DNA of 53,574 bases from positions 1 through 53,574 of the forward strand of contig JAFXZO010000025.1 of the NCBI GenBank assembly GCA_017541205.1. The letters run 5' to 3'. The DNA comes from Clostridia bacterium (GTDB lineage: Bacteria > Bacillota > Clostridia > Christensenellales > Aristaeellaceae). Both the position numbers and the translations under genes were made by a program. The notes under the pieces are model-generated. The model saw only the letters and a list, made by a program, of their open reading frames with translations, did no database searches and was not told the origin of the DNA. Below, in pieces: positions 34,690 to 44,600 of this stretch (position 1 is its first letter; the number at the start of each line of letters is the position of its first letter).

Positions 34690-35253
34690 ATGGCGTGGGT
34701 GCTGACCATCCTTTATGTGCTCCTGGTATCGCCGCTTCGTGCGGGGATCCTTTTCAGGTGGAAGGCGGGCCGGGCGGACTGCCGCCTCGGCGTGCTGATC
34801 TGGGGCGCGCGGCGGACGGCGGAAGTGAAGCTGCGGCGGGATGAGAAAGATTATCTTGGGATCAGCCTGCGCTCGGGCCGAAGGGAAAGAGTTTTCCCCC
34901 TCCGCTTCAAGCGTTCCGGGGCGTGGAAAAACCGGTGGAGAAAGCCCGGGTTCCATTTCCTGCTGCGGCGGCTGCTCCCGCTTTTCTCCGTAAAGGCTGA
35001 TCTTTGCCTCGGCTTTGATAACGCGGCGGAAACGGCGCTGCTTTGCGGCGCGCTGAACGGCGTCGGGGCGCTGCTCCCGCGCGTGCGCCTGCGCTGCAAG
35101 CCCCGCTACAACGGCGCGTCCAGCCTTTCCCTTCTTTGCATAGCAACGGCGCGCCTGGGCACGATAATAGCGCTGTGCCTGTGGGCGTGGATGATCGGAC
35201 GCCGCGCGGGCAGGAAGGAGGAAAACGCATGGACCGTCCTATCGGGAACCTGA
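34690..35253 (+). CDS. DUF2953 family protein (YtfI-like)
   Basis: ATG 34690 follows GGAGGG; longer frames run back through the divergent neighbour. The 187-residue product has a hydrophobic N-terminus and a C-terminal helix (about 153-169). The pattern FLLRRLLPLFSVKADLCLGFDNAAETALLCG and RLRCKPRYNG, with a C-terminal helix, is typical of DUF2953, the family of Bacillus YtfI. In Bacillus, ytfI lies directly before ytfJ as here, supporting the call. The two genes overlap by 25 bp. Confidence 0.75.
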   Translation: MAWVLTILYVLLVSPLRAGILFRWKAGRADCRLGVLIWGARRTAEVKLRRDEKDYLGISLRSGRRERVFPLRFKRSGAWKNRWRKPGFHFLLRRLLPLFSVKADLCLGFDNAAETALLCGALNGVGALLPRVRLRCKPRYNGASSLSLLCIATARLGTIIALCLWAWMIGRRAGRKEENAWTVLSGT

Positions 35254-35627
35254 TGCAGATTACTTTGGAAAATATCAAGGATATGGTGGATGTGAACACC
35301 GTGATCGGCGAGCCCATCCCCACTTTGGACGGAGGTACGATCCTGCCGGTGTCGCGGGTCAGCTTTGGGTTTGTGGCGGGAGGCGGCGAATATGACCCGA
35401 GCCATCTGCCGGAGGAAGGCCTGCCCTTCGCGGGCGGAAGCGGCGCGGGCGTATCGGTGCAGCCGGTCGGCTTCCTGGTGGTGGGCAAGGATGGGGTGAA
35501 GGTGCTGCCCGCCCAGCAATTGACCGCCTGGGAGCGCGCGGTCAACTGCGCGCCGCAGATCCTGGAGGAAGTAAAATCCCTGCTGCCCAGGAAAGAAAAG
35601 CAGGAGCAGGACGGCGAGCAGGTATGA
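35229..35627 (+). CDS. ytfJ: Sporulation protein YtfJ (GerW family)
   Basis: ATG 35229 follows AAGGAGG and gives 132 residues. MDRPIGNLMQITLENIKDMVD and VIGEPIPTLDGGTILPVS, the glycine-rich middle GFVAGGGEYD, and VQPVGFLVVGKDGVKVLP are hallmarks of the family. In Bacillus the protein is made in the forespore and affects germination. Its presence is a marker of a spore-former. The stop overlaps the start of the carboxypeptidase gene by 4 bp. Confidence 0.93.
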   Translation: MDRPIGNLMQITLENIKDMVDVNTVIGEPIPTLDGGTILPVSRVSFGFVAGGGEYDPSHLPEEGLPFAGGSGAGVSVQPVGFLVVGKDGVKVLPAQQLTAWERAVNCAPQILEEVKSLLPRKEKQEQDGEQV

Positions 35628-36727
35628 AAAAAAGCGTGGCTGCGTTTGCCCTTTCGCTGCTGATCCTCTTCCTCGGCTGCCGGGGCGCTCTGGCCGAGGC
35701 CCGCGCCGCGATCCTGGTGGAAAGCACGACGGGCCGGGTGCTGTACGAAAAAAACGCGGACGAACGGCTGCCCATGGCTTCGACCACGAAGATCATGACC
35801 GCGCTGCTCGCCATCGAGCGGGGCGACCCCGCCGATATCGTGACCGCAGGGCCAAACGCCTTTGGCGTGCCCGGCACCAGCCTGTATCTTTCCCTGGGCG
35901 AGCAATTGACGCTCGAAGAAATGCTCTACGGGCTCATGCTGGCCAGCGGGAACGACGCGGCGGTTGCGATCGCCGAGCATATCGGCGGGACGGTGGAGGA
36001 ATTCTGCGGCATGATGACGGCGCGCGCCCGGGAGCTCGGCTGCGAAAACACCGTGTTTCTGACCCCGCATGGCCTGCCTGCACAGGGGCATTATACCACC
36101 GCGCGGGACCTTTCGACGATCACCCTCTCGGCGATGCGCCTGCCCCTGTTCCGCCAGATCGTATCCACCCAGCGGGTGTCCCTGCCCTGGCAGGATCACG
36201 GCTACGACCGGGTGCTGGCGAACAAAAACAAGCTTTTATCCACCTACGCGGGCGCGCTCGGCGTCAAAACCGGCTATACCCGGGCGGCGGGCCGCTGCCT
36301 GGTGTTCGCCGCGGAACGGGAGGAGCTCTCGCTGGTCGGCGCGGTGCTCAACTGCCCGGATTGGTTCGACCAGGCGGCGGCGATCCTCGACGAGGGCTTT
36401 GCGGAATGGAAGATGGCCAAAGTGCTTTCCAAGGATGAGACCGTGCGCTTTGTGGCCGTTCGCGGCGGAACGGCGGAGGCGGTGCGCGTTGTGGCGGGCG
36501 CGGACGCCGCCGCCCCGGTCCGCAGGGAGGATTGGCCGCAGCTGACGATCTCGCTCCCCGATTTGCTGGACGCCGGTATCCGGGCGGGGCAGCAGGTGGG
36601 CACGGCCAGCCTGGTCGATCACGGGCAAACGCTGCTCACCGTGCCGCTGCTTGCCGCAGAGGATGTGCCTCAGCGCTCCTTTCGCACAGGATGGCAGCGC
36701 TTCCTCTCCTTCTGGCTCCTCCGATAA
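35624..36727 (+). CDS. dacF: D-alanyl-D-alanine carboxypeptidase, DacF-type penicillin-binding protein
   Basis: The 367-residue protein has a signal peptide (cut after ALA near residue 24). All three serine-peptidase motifs are present: STTK with Ser53 and Lys56, SGN at 108-110, and KTG at 215-217. The order and spacing are those of low-molecular-weight S11 carboxypeptidases. A C-terminal beta domain and a hydrophobic tail (RFLSFWLL) follow. It trims peptidoglycan stem peptides outside the membrane. Coupling by ATGA overlap to ytfJ points to use in spore cortex formation, as for DacF; a vegetative role is possible. Confidence 0.88.
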   Translation: MKKSVAAFALSLLILFLGCRGALAEARAAILVESTTGRVLYEKNADERLPMASTTKIMTALLAIERGDPADIVTAGPNAFGVPGTSLYLSLGEQLTLEEMLYGLMLASGNDAAVAIAEHIGGTVEEFCGMMTARARELGCENTVFLTPHGLPAQGHYTTARDLSTITLSAMRLPLFRQIVSTQRVSLPWQDHGYDRVLANKNKLLSTYAGALGVKTGYTRAAGRCLVFAAEREELSLVGAVLNCPDWFDQAAAILDEGFAEWKMAKVLSKDETVRFVAVRGGTAEAVRVVAGADAAAPVRREDWPQLTISLPDLLDAGIRAGQQVGTASLVDHGQTLLTVPLLAAEDVPQRSFRTGWQRFLSFWLLR

Positions 36728-36814
36728 AAAGAACGCCCCGTCCCTGTGGCTGTGCGCCTTTGCCGGGGCGGGGTTCGTCTGCTGGGTGCTCGCGCTGCGG
36801 AGGATATGATTCAA

Positions 36815-36840
36815 ACTATTCGCGTTCTAAGAAGAATAGT
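36815..36840. terminator. Possible terminator between convergent genes
   Basis: ACTATTC (36815-36821) and GAATAGT (36834-36840) form a 7-bp stem next to the stop codon of the gene at 36842. A GC-rich inverted repeat (CGCCCCG 36734-36740, CGGGGCG 36764-36770) lies just after dacF. Confidence 0.4.
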
Positions 36841-36841
36841 A

Positions 36842-37321
36842 TCAGTAGAGGCGCGGCATGCGCTCGCGGGCGTACATCAATTCGGTCTTGTAGGCGCTGC
36901 GGATGATGAAGCGGTAGGCCTGGTCCTTTTGCCCGTTGGGGCGGGTGACCTTATAGCGCTGCAGGCGATAGCAGCGGCTTTCCTGCAACACGGGCAGATC
37001 GTCCGCGATCACCTGGGCCAGGGCCAGGGTGCGCCGCGGGTTGAGCGGGCGATGGCCCCATTCCGAAAGCACGAAGGAGCCGATTTCGCCCGGCGGGCAT
37101 ACGGCATAGAACACGACGCGGGTGCGCTCGATCAGCACGTGGTCGATCTCGTGCTTGCGCGCTTCCACCACCAGCGGATAAATCTCATAATACAGCATGC
37201 TGCCGTGCATGCGCTCCTGATCGATGCGTTCATGCTGACGGCGGGTATGGTCTGCCCACAGCGTAATAAGCGCCCCGAGGGCAGCAGCACAAAAAAACAG
37301 CGTCCAGCCGCTCATCCGCAT
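36842..37321 (-). CDS. Hypothetical membrane-anchored protein
   Basis: The 159-residue protein has one N-terminal hydrophobic segment (about 6-22) followed by a hydrophilic domain rich in Arg, His and Tyr (MLYYEIYPLVVEARKHEIDHV, RCYRLQRYKVTRPNGQKDQAYR). No family is recognised. AAAGGAG precedes the ATG. It may be transcribed alone. Confidence 0.65.
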   Translation of the reverse strand: MRMSGWTLFFCAAALGALITLWADHTRRQHERIDQERMHGSMLYYEIYPLVVEARKHEIDHVLIERTRVVFYAVCPPGEIGSFVLSEWGHRPLNPRRTLALAQVIADDLPVLQESRCYRLQRYKVTRPNGQKDQAYRFIIRSAYKTELMYARERMPRLY

Positions 37322-37477
37322 GAACTCCTTTCATCCACAAGATATAGTATATTTTAGCATCGCCCCGCCCCAATTGCAACACGGATTTGAGATTGTTGGC
37401 AAAATGTAACAGATTTGAGACCTCTGTCGAAATAACGCAACAGGGGGCAAAAAAGGTGAAAGAAAGGGGCTTTTTGG

Positions 37478-37506
37478 CAAAAAAACAGCCCCGCCGCACA
37501 GGCGGC
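37478..37506 (-). terminator. Terminator of the GH31 gene
   Basis: On the minus strand GCCGC, a 4-nt loop and GCGGC are followed after six bases by a run of seven U (A-run at 37479-37485 on the plus strand). The stem is short. Confidence 0.5.
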
Positions 37507-37519
37507 AGAGCCGTAAAAA

Positions 37520-39931
37520 TCATGCGAACGGGACCGTGACCGCTTCGCCCGTATAGACGATGCGCTTTTCCATCCTGCCCAAGACGCGGAGGATAAGCGC
37601 CTGCTCCGCGCGCATGCCGGGCCAGGCGCCTATGCGCTTCGCGATCTGAAGCGATTGCGCCGCCTCCTGCCAGGCAAAGCGGACGCAGGCGCATTCGCCC
37701 CGTTCATAGCCGCTGCCGTCGCCCGCGTCGTCATACCAGCAGAATTCGCCGTCCGCGCCGGGGAATACGTGGATTTCCAAAGGCGCGTCCGGGTTTTCAT
37801 CGACATATTGGCGCACCGGGCCCAGCGGGATCACGCTGCCCGCGCGGATGAACAGGGGCACGGTGTCCACCGGCGCGCGGACGGTCACGCTTTGCCCGCC
37901 CGCGTACTTTTTTTCTGTGTTCCCGTCGTACCAGTCCGCGCCCGCGGGCAGATACACCGAAACAGTATCGTCGTCCTTTTCGGCGGGTTTTCCCTTTGGC
38001 AAAAACGCCATGGGGCGGGTGACGGGCTTGATGAGCAGGAAGGGGCCGAGCATCATCTGGTTTTCCACCTCTGTGAGGCGGCTGTCCGCGGGAAACGCCA
38101 GCGCGGGAACGCGCACCATGGGCGTTCCAAAGCGGGAATACGCGGCGGCGAGGGAATAGAGATACGGCACCATGCGGCTGCGCAGGCGGATCATCTTTTC
38201 GACGGCGTCATACCAAATTTCGCCCTTTTCGCCAAACTGCCAGATTTCGCGCGGCGTGCCGGTGCCATGGGCGCGCATCATGGGCAGGAACGCGGAAAGC
38301 TGGATCCAGCGGACGAACAGCTCCCGATACCCGGGGTCGCGCACGCCCCCGTCAAAATCCCCCGCGATAAACCAGCTGCGTTCATCCGTACCCACGAAAA
38401 ACGCGCCGGCATCCAGCGTCCAGTAGTTTTCGCCGGTCGCCATGAAGTTGAGGCCCTCGGGCACCTGGCGGCGCAGCGTTTCCCAGGTGGCGCTGATATC
38501 GCCCGACCAGGTGAAGGTGGCGAAGCGGTGCTGGCCCGCCCAGGAGGAGCGCGTCAGGTTCAGCACGCGCTTTTCCCCGGTTGCTTCGCGCTGGCCTTCA
38601 TAAATGCCCTGGGCGTGGCGCAGGCTGTAGAGGCTGATCTGGCCGGGATCGAGGTATTTTTTCGCCTCCCGGGTATTCAAAAGCGCGCGTTCCCACATCT
38701 CGGGGCGGAGCGGGCCGTGCCAGTCGGATTCAAACGGCTCGCTGCAATCGCACCACCAGGCGTCCACGCCGTAGCGGAACAGGCCGTCGTTAGCCTGCCG
38801 CCAATAGGTCGCCCGGGCGCCGGGATCAAAGGCGTTGTAAATGGCGCGGTTGCCGAGCATGCCTTTGCTTTGGAGCATTTCCTTCCGGTTTTCGTTTTCG
38901 TCGCCGTGCATGGAGGGCCAGATCGAGATCATCATTTTCGCGCCGAGGGCGTGCAGCTCATCCGTCAGCGCCCGCGGATCGGGAAAGCGCGCGCGGTCAA
39001 AGCGCTTATCGCCCCACTGGCCGTCCGGCCAGCTCATCCAGTCCAGTACGATCACATCGAGCGGCACGCCCCTTCGGCGGTATTCCTTCACGACGGACAA
39101 AAGCTCCTCGCCGGTCTGGTAGCGTTCCTTGCTCTGCACATAGCCAAAGGCGTACCGGGGCGGCAGCGGGGCTGGCCCCGTCAGGGCGCGGTACTGCGCG
39201 CAAACGCTTTCATAGCCGCCCGCCATGAAATAATAATCCATCTCATCCGCGCAGTCCGCCCATAGATACGATCCCTCCGCGTCGTCATGGAACGCCATCA
39301 TGCAGCCAAGATCAAAGAGCAGTCCATAGCCGCGGGTGGAAACGAGCACCGGCACCACGGCCTTCATATTATGCTGATAAAGCAGCCGCGCTTTGCCGCG
39401 GAGGTTCCCGTACCCTTCCTCGTGCGAGCCCAGGCCGTAGAGCCCCTCGCCCTCGCTGAACACGAAGCCCAGACGGCAGGCATACGCCCGCCGCGCCTCA
39501 TAGGGCACGCCGGATTCCGCCTCCGCGCGGCCTCCGTCGGCTGTTTCCACAAAGGCGATGGAGGCGTCCGGATCGAACCGGTTCAGATAGACCGGCTTTT
39601 CCTCCATCTCGCACGGGCGCTTTTCCCGCTCCCGGAAAAGGACGTTCCCGCGCTCATCCAGGAACTGCACGCTGCCCTCGGCTTTATCGATCAGGAGGCG
39701 GAGCGGGCCGCAGTCCGCCTGATACCGCGCGCCGTTCTCCGAAACGGTGCACGCGCCCGGCGCGCGGTCGATGACCGCGATATCGGGGTCGGGCAGAAAA
39801 TGATCCCTGAGCGTGCGCGTCAGGCGCACCGCGCCGCATTGCAGGGCTTGGACGCGCAGGCGCACCGGCGCGCCATGGGGCCGCGGAAAGGTGAATTCGG
39901 CGGCGTTTTTCCAGGTGCTTTCAAGGGGCAT
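37520..39931 (-). CDS. GH31 alpha-glycosidase (alpha-xylosidase/alpha-glucosidase type)
   Basis: ATG 39931 with AGGAGG upstream gives 803 residues; the longer frame begins inside the preceding terminator. An N-terminal beta-sandwich is followed by the GH31 barrel: GLYGLGSHEEGYG, PPRYAFGYVQSKERY, the WWCDCSEPF block with nucleophile Asp395, FTWSGDISATW with acid/base Asp478, and PMMRAHGTG. The C-terminal beta domains contain PLFIRAGSVIPLGP. There is no signal peptide, so it acts inside the cell. WWCDCSEP in place of the classic WxDMNEP form leaves glucose versus xylose specificity open. It lies downstream of mrp but behind its terminator. Confidence 0.92.
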   Translation of the reverse strand: MPLESTWKNAAEFTFPRPHGAPVRLRVQALQCGAVRLTRTLRDHFLPDPDIAVIDRAPGACTVSENGARYQADCGPLRLLIDKAEGSVQFLDERGNVLFREREKRPCEMEEKPVYLNRFDPDASIAFVETADGGRAEAESGVPYEARRAYACRLGFVFSEGEGLYGLGSHEEGYGNLRGKARLLYQHNMKAVVPVLVSTRGYGLLFDLGCMMAFHDDAEGSYLWADCADEMDYYFMAGGYESVCAQYRALTGPAPLPPRYAFGYVQSKERYQTGEELLSVVKEYRRRGVPLDVIVLDWMSWPDGQWGDKRFDRARFPDPRALTDELHALGAKMMISIWPSMHGDENENRKEMLQSKGMLGNRAIYNAFDPGARATYWRQANDGLFRYGVDAWWCDCSEPFESDWHGPLRPEMWERALLNTREAKKYLDPGQISLYSLRHAQGIYEGQREATGEKRVLNLTRSSWAGQHRFATFTWSGDISATWETLRRQVPEGLNFMATGENYWTLDAGAFFVGTDERSWFIAGDFDGGVRDPGYRELFVRWIQLSAFLPMMRAHGTGTPREIWQFGEKGEIWYDAVEKMIRLRSRMVPYLYSLAAAYSRFGTPMVRVPALAFPADSRLTEVENQMMLGPFLLIKPVTRPMAFLPKGKPAEKDDDTVSVYLPAGADWYDGNTEKKYAGGQSVTVRAPVDTVPLFIRAGSVIPLGPVRQYVDENPDAPLEIHVFPGADGEFCWYDDAGDGSGYERGECACVRFAWQEAAQSLQIAKRIGAWPGMRAEQALILRVLGRMEKRIVYTGEAVTVPFA

Positions 39932-39946
39932 AAGCGTCCTCCTTCG

Positions 39947-39982
39947 CAAAAAAACGCCGCGGCGGAGTCTGTCCGCCGCAGC
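39947..39982 (-). terminator. Terminator of mrp
   Basis: On the minus strand GCGGCGGA, a 5-nt loop and TCCGCCGC, extended by flanking G-C pairs, lead into a U-run (A-run at 39948-39954 on the plus strand). Confidence 0.85.
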
Positions 39983-39995
39983 GTGCCGCAAATGA

Positions 39996-40817
39996 TTATT
40001 TCAGGAGCTCCGTGAGCGCGCCGTTCAGCCAATCGCCTTCAAACAGCTCGATCAGGCCGGAATCGCACGCGGCGGCGAGCTTGCCGTTGATCGGCAGCTT
40101 GCCCAGCACCGGCACGCCGAAGCGCGCGGCGATTTCATCGGCGTGGCTTTCGCCGAATACATCCACATGCCGGCCGCAGTCCGGGCATTCCACGTAGCTC
40201 ATGTTTTCCACGATGCCCGCCACGGGAATGTTCATCATGCCGGCCATGTTCATGGCCTTTTCAACGATCATGCCCACCAGCGCCTGCGGGGTGGTGACCA
40301 CCACGGAGGCGTCCACGGGCACGGACTGGAACACGGTCAGGGGCACGTCGCCGGTTCCCGGCGGCATATCGATGAACATAATGTCCAATTCGCCCCAGAG
40401 CACGTCCGTCCAGAACTGCTTCACGGTGCCGGCGATCACGGGGCCGCGCCAGACGACGGGGGCGGTTTCGTCCTCCAGGAGCAGATTGACGCTCATCATT
40501 TTGATGCCCGTTTTGCTCACGACCGGCAGAATGCCTTCTTCGTTGCCCATGGCGTTTTCCTGGATGCCGAAGGCCTTGGGGATGGAGGGGCCGGTCACGT
40601 CCGCGTCCAGGATGGCGGTTTTATAGCCCGCCCGCTGGGCCAGAACGGCCAAAAGCGCCGTGACCATGGATTTGCCGACGCCGCCCTTGCCGCTCATCAC
40701 CGCGACGACCTTTTTGATGTTCGTGCCCGCGTGGGGCTTTTCCAGCAGGCTCTGCTTGTCCCGGCTGGGGCAGTTGGCCCCGCAGGTGGAGCAGTCATGG
40801 GTGCAGTTTTCGCTCAT
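39996..40817 (-). CDS. mrp: Mrp/ApbC family iron-sulfur carrier ATPase
   Basis: I choose ATG 40817 (273 residues): the promoter at 40855-40882 places transcription start near 40848, which excludes the longest frame, and GGGAG precedes this ATG. The N-terminus has four cysteines (5, 9, 12, 16) in a probable metal site. A deviant Walker A, SGKGGVGKS (42-50), follows, then DADVTGPSIPKAFG, IDMPPGTGDVPLTV and a CPDC pair (VECPDCGRHVDVFG) near the end that bridges a [4Fe-4S] cluster in the dimer. Mrp proteins hold and hand over iron-sulfur clusters to apo-enzymes in the cytoplasm. Confidence 0.94.
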   Translation of the reverse strand: MSENCTHDCSTCGANCPSRDKQSLLEKPHAGTNIKKVVAVMSGKGGVGKSMVTALLAVLAQRAGYKTAILDADVTGPSIPKAFGIQENAMGNEEGILPVVSKTGIKMMSVNLLLEDETAPVVWRGPVIAGTVKQFWTDVLWGELDIMFIDMPPGTGDVPLTVFQSVPVDASVVVTTPQALVGMIVEKAMNMAGMMNIPVAGIVENMSYVECPDCGRHVDVFGESHADEIAARFGVPVLGKLPINGKLAAACDSGLIELFEGDWLNGALTELLK

Positions 40818-40854
40818 TTCGTTTTCTCCCTTTTCCATGTTTCGATCCCAATTC

Positions 40855-40882
40855 ATTGTAGCAAAGGAACGGGATTTGTCAA
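40855..40882 (-). promoter_or_regulatory. Sigma-A promoter of mrp
   Basis: Minus strand: TTGACA (40882-40877), 16-nt spacer, TACAAT (40860-40855). Confidence 0.78.
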
Positions 40883-40939
40883 CAAAAAGAAATCACTTGG
40901 TCCGTTATTTGGCGTCTGTTTTCCCCTCAGAAAACCCCT

Positions 40940-42799
40940 TTACGCCTTCTCCGCCAATTCCGCCACGAGCTGATTGCTCCGGGCGATGAAGGCCTTCAGG
41001 TCTTCCGCTTCGAGGGGGCGGGAGGAGAGGCGGGCCAGATCGAACAATTGCTTGCACAGCAGGGCGCTTACGTCGCCCTCCTCCATGGACGCCAGGGCGC
41101 GGATGGTGGGGCAGAGGCGGTTGAGCACCAGGGTATATTTGGTGGGCAGGCCGAAATCCTGGCCGTACATGGCGCTCATTTCCTTGTAGCGGCGCACCTG
41201 TTCTTCCTCAGTGAGGATGACGGGCAGGGAATGATCGGACAGCGCTTCGAGCCTGACGGTCAATTCCTGGTTGCCCAGGGCGTCGCGGAACAGCTTTTCC
41301 ATCTGCGCCTGGTCGATGTCCTTGCCCTCGTCGCTCTCTTCGGTCAGGCCGGATACGTCCGCGTCCACGCGCACGAACTGCACGCCGTCCGCGCCGCCGC
41401 CGAATTCCATGAAGCTCATGAAGTTCATATCGATCAGCGTGTCCATCACCGCCACATCGATGCCCTTGTCGGTATACAGGGCCACGGCCGCGGCCTGGCG
41501 GTTCTGTTCGGTGGTGTAGAAGATTTTCTTTTCGGCTTTGCCCTCGTTGCGGGATTTGTATTCATCCAAGGTCAGGTATTCGCCCGCGGTGGTCTTGAGG
41601 AGCAGGCTGCCCTTGACCATATCGAAGAACTTCTGATCCCGCACGCAGCCGTATTTGACGAAGGGGTGGATATCGTCCCAGTAGGTTTCGTACTGCTTGC
41701 GCTCGGTGTTGAACAGGCCGTTGAGCTTGTCCGCCACCTTCTTGGTGATGTGCGCGGACAGCTTTTTCACGTACCCGTCGTTTTGCAGGAAGGAGCGGGA
41801 AACGTTCAGCGGCAGATCGGGGCAGTCGATCACGCCCTTAAGGAGCATCAGGAATTCGGGAATGACCTCCTTGATGTTGTCCGCTACGAACACCTGGCGG
41901 TTGAACAGCTTGATTTCGCCCTCCTGGCCGCCGAAATCGCGCTTGATGCGGGGGAAATAGAGGATGCCCTTTAAGTTGAAGGGATAATCCACATTGAGGT
42001 GCACCCAGAACAGCGGGTCTTCAAACGTATGGAACAGCTTCTGGTAGGTTTCCTTGTATTCCGCCTCGGTGCAGTCCTTGGGGTTTTTGAGCCAGAGGGG
42101 ATGGGTTTCATTGAGGGGCTTTTCTTCCTTGGCCTTTTCCTCTTCCTCGGTGCCGGTGGGCTCGTCCGGGTCCTTCTTTGCTTCTTCGGGCTTCATGTCC
42201 TTTAGGTAGATCGGCACGCTCATATAGCCGCAGTAACGGTCCAGCACCTGGCGCACGCGGAAGGAATCCAGGAATTCCTTTTCATCCTCCATGATGTGCA
42301 GGATGACGGTGGTGCCGCGCTCGGCGCGCCCGCCGTCGCGCATGGAGAAGGACATGCCGTCCTCGCTTTCCCAGAGCACGGGGGCCGCCCCGTCCTGATA
42401 GCTCAGCGTGTCGATGGTCACCTTGTCGGCGGCCATGAAGGCGGAATAAAAGCCCAGGCCGAAATGGCCGATGATGCCGCCCTTGTCGTCGCCCGTGTAG
42501 TTCTTCAGGAATTCCTCGGCGCTGGAAAACGCCACCTGGTTGATGTACTTTTCCACTTCCTCGGCCGTCATGCCGATGCCGTTGTCGGTGAAGCGCAGTT
42601 CGCCCACGTCCTTGTCCACGGTGACGGTCACGCGGAGGTCCTCGTCCGTTTCGCCCTTGAGCATCTTATACTTGGTGATGGCGTCGCAGCCGTTGCTGAC
42701 CATTTCGCGGATAAAAATGTCCTTATCGGAATACAGCCAGCGCTTGATGACCGGCATGATGTTTTGCGCGTGAATGGAAATATTGCCTTTGGTTTCCAT
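40940..42799 (-). CDS. htpG: Molecular chaperone HtpG (bacterial Hsp90)
   Basis: ATG 42799 has GGAGG at 8-nt spacing; the frame continues five codons upstream only from a TTG. The 619-residue protein has the GHKL ATP-binding domain (IREMVSNGCDAITKYK, DNGIGMTAEEV, IGHFGLGFYSAFM), a middle domain (WVHLNVDYPFNLKGILYFPR), a charged linker rich in Glu and Lys, and a C-terminal dimerisation domain. It assists late folding of client proteins. A perfect CIRCE operator upstream indicates HrcA control, whereas Bacillus subtilis htpG is not in the HrcA regulon. Confidence 0.97.
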   Translation of the reverse strand: METKGNISIHAQNIMPVIKRWLYSDKDIFIREMVSNGCDAITKYKMLKGETDEDLRVTVTVDKDVGELRFTDNGIGMTAEEVEKYINQVAFSSAEEFLKNYTGDDKGGIIGHFGLGFYSAFMAADKVTIDTLSYQDGAAPVLWESEDGMSFSMRDGGRAERGTTVILHIMEDEKEFLDSFRVRQVLDRYCGYMSVPIYLKDMKPEEAKKDPDEPTGTEEEEKAKEEKPLNETHPLWLKNPKDCTEAEYKETYQKLFHTFEDPLFWVHLNVDYPFNLKGILYFPRIKRDFGGQEGEIKLFNRQVFVADNIKEVIPEFLMLLKGVIDCPDLPLNVSRSFLQNDGYVKKLSAHITKKVADKLNGLFNTERKQYETYWDDIHPFVKYGCVRDQKFFDMVKGSLLLKTTAGEYLTLDEYKSRNEGKAEKKIFYTTEQNRQAAAVALYTDKGIDVAVMDTLIDMNFMSFMEFGGGADGVQFVRVDADVSGLTEESDEGKDIDQAQMEKLFRDALGNQELTVRLEALSDHSLPVILTEEEQVRRYKEMSAMYGQDFGLPTKYTLVLNRLCPTIRALASMEEGDVSALLCKQLFDLARLSSRPLEAEDLKAFIARSNQLVAELAEKA

Positions 42800-42875
42800 G
42801 GTGAATGCCTCCAATTTACTGGGTTTTTACGGCGGAAAAAGGCGCTTTTTCCTTTCCCTTTTCCTGCCAGGCAGC

Positions 42876-42904
42876 ATTATACCACGCCGGAGCACAAAAT
42901 GCAA
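42876..42904 (-). promoter_or_regulatory. Promoter of htpG
   Basis: Minus strand: TTGCAT (42904-42899), 17-nt spacer, TATAAT (42881-42876). The CIRCE operator lies just upstream of the -35 box. Confidence 0.6.
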
Positions 42905-42911
42905 GCGAAAA

Positions 42912-42938
42912 TTAGCACTCAATAGAAAAGAGTGCTAA
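42912..42938. promoter_or_regulatory. CIRCE operator (HrcA site) between htpG and a divergent nucleotidyltransferase gene
   Basis: A perfect TTAGCACTC - 9 nt - GAGTGCTAA, identical in its arms to the operator upstream of groS. It is placed 7 nt upstream of the predicted htpG -35 box and about 75 bp before the GTG of the plus-strand gene. Confidence 0.95.
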
Positions 42939-43013
42939 CAATCCGGATTTCCTTTTGTTTTCCTTGCAAGGCACAGCATATTTATGGTACACAATAAAAA
43001 AGGAGGCGATAGC

Positions 43014-43307
43014 GTGATTTACACCATTGACCAGATTCGGCGGATCGCCGCGCCGATTGCCGCGGCATATGGCGTAAAAAGCGTGCGCCTTTTTGGCTCC
43101 TATGCCCGTGGCGAAGCCACCGAGCACAGCGATGTGGATCTGCTTATCGACCGGGGCGCTGTGCGCAGCGGCTTTGCGATGGGCGGGCTGTACGCCGATC
43201 TGCGGGACAGCCTGCACAAAGAATTGGATCTGGTGACGACGCAAGGCGCGACCGCGGAATTTTTAGCGCGAATCCATCCGGATGAGGTTTTGATTTATGA
43301 ACAGTGA
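43014..43307 (+). CDS. Minimal nucleotidyltransferase (MNT, MntA-like)
   Basis: GTG 43014 follows AGGAGG at 7 nt and gives 97 residues. The catalytic motif GSYARGEATEHSDVDLLID has the two metal-binding aspartates, and a third Asp sits in HKELDLVT. These match the small nucleotidyltransferases that serve as antitoxins by adding AMP to a HEPN-domain toxin. The expected HEPN gene is absent: only a 29-codon frame begins at the overlapping ATG. It is divergent from htpG, and the CIRCE operator lies between them. Confidence 0.88.
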   Translation: MIYTIDQIRRIAAPIAAAYGVKSVRLFGSYARGEATEHSDVDLLIDRGAVRSGFAMGGLYADLRDSLHKELDLVTTQGATAEFLARIHPDEVLIYEQ

Positions 43308-43386
43308 TTTATCCAGGATTTGCCACCCCTGCGGGCATTCTGCGAAAACTGGATCAAAGAACACGCGTAGCTTGAAGGCAAAATGA
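43297..43386 (+). pseudogene. Possible remnant of a HEPN-domain partner gene
   Basis: ATG 43297 overlaps the nucleotidyltransferase stop, as HEPN genes often do, but the frame ends after 29 codons (MNSDLSRICHPCGHSAK...) just before a terminator. The start MNSDLSR is compatible with a HEPN N-terminus; the rest is not. It may be an eroded gene or chance. Confidence 0.3.
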
Positions 43387-43391
43387 AAAAA

Positions 43392-43430
43392 CAGCGCGGA
43401 GAGAGCGGCTATTCCGTTCCCTCCGCGCTG
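43392..43430 (-). terminator. Terminator of the 48.8-43.4 kb ABC operon
   Basis: A perfect 10-bp stem, CAGCGCGGAG (43392-43401) and CTCCGCGCTG (43421-43430). The plus-strand A-run at 43386-43391 gives a short U-tail on the minus strand. Confidence 0.75.
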
Positions 43431-43447
43431 CTGCTTTGAATCAGCGA

Positions 43448-44575
<1,128 letters not shown>

Positions 44576-44600
44576 GAGCTTTTATCTCCTTTCAATATTG

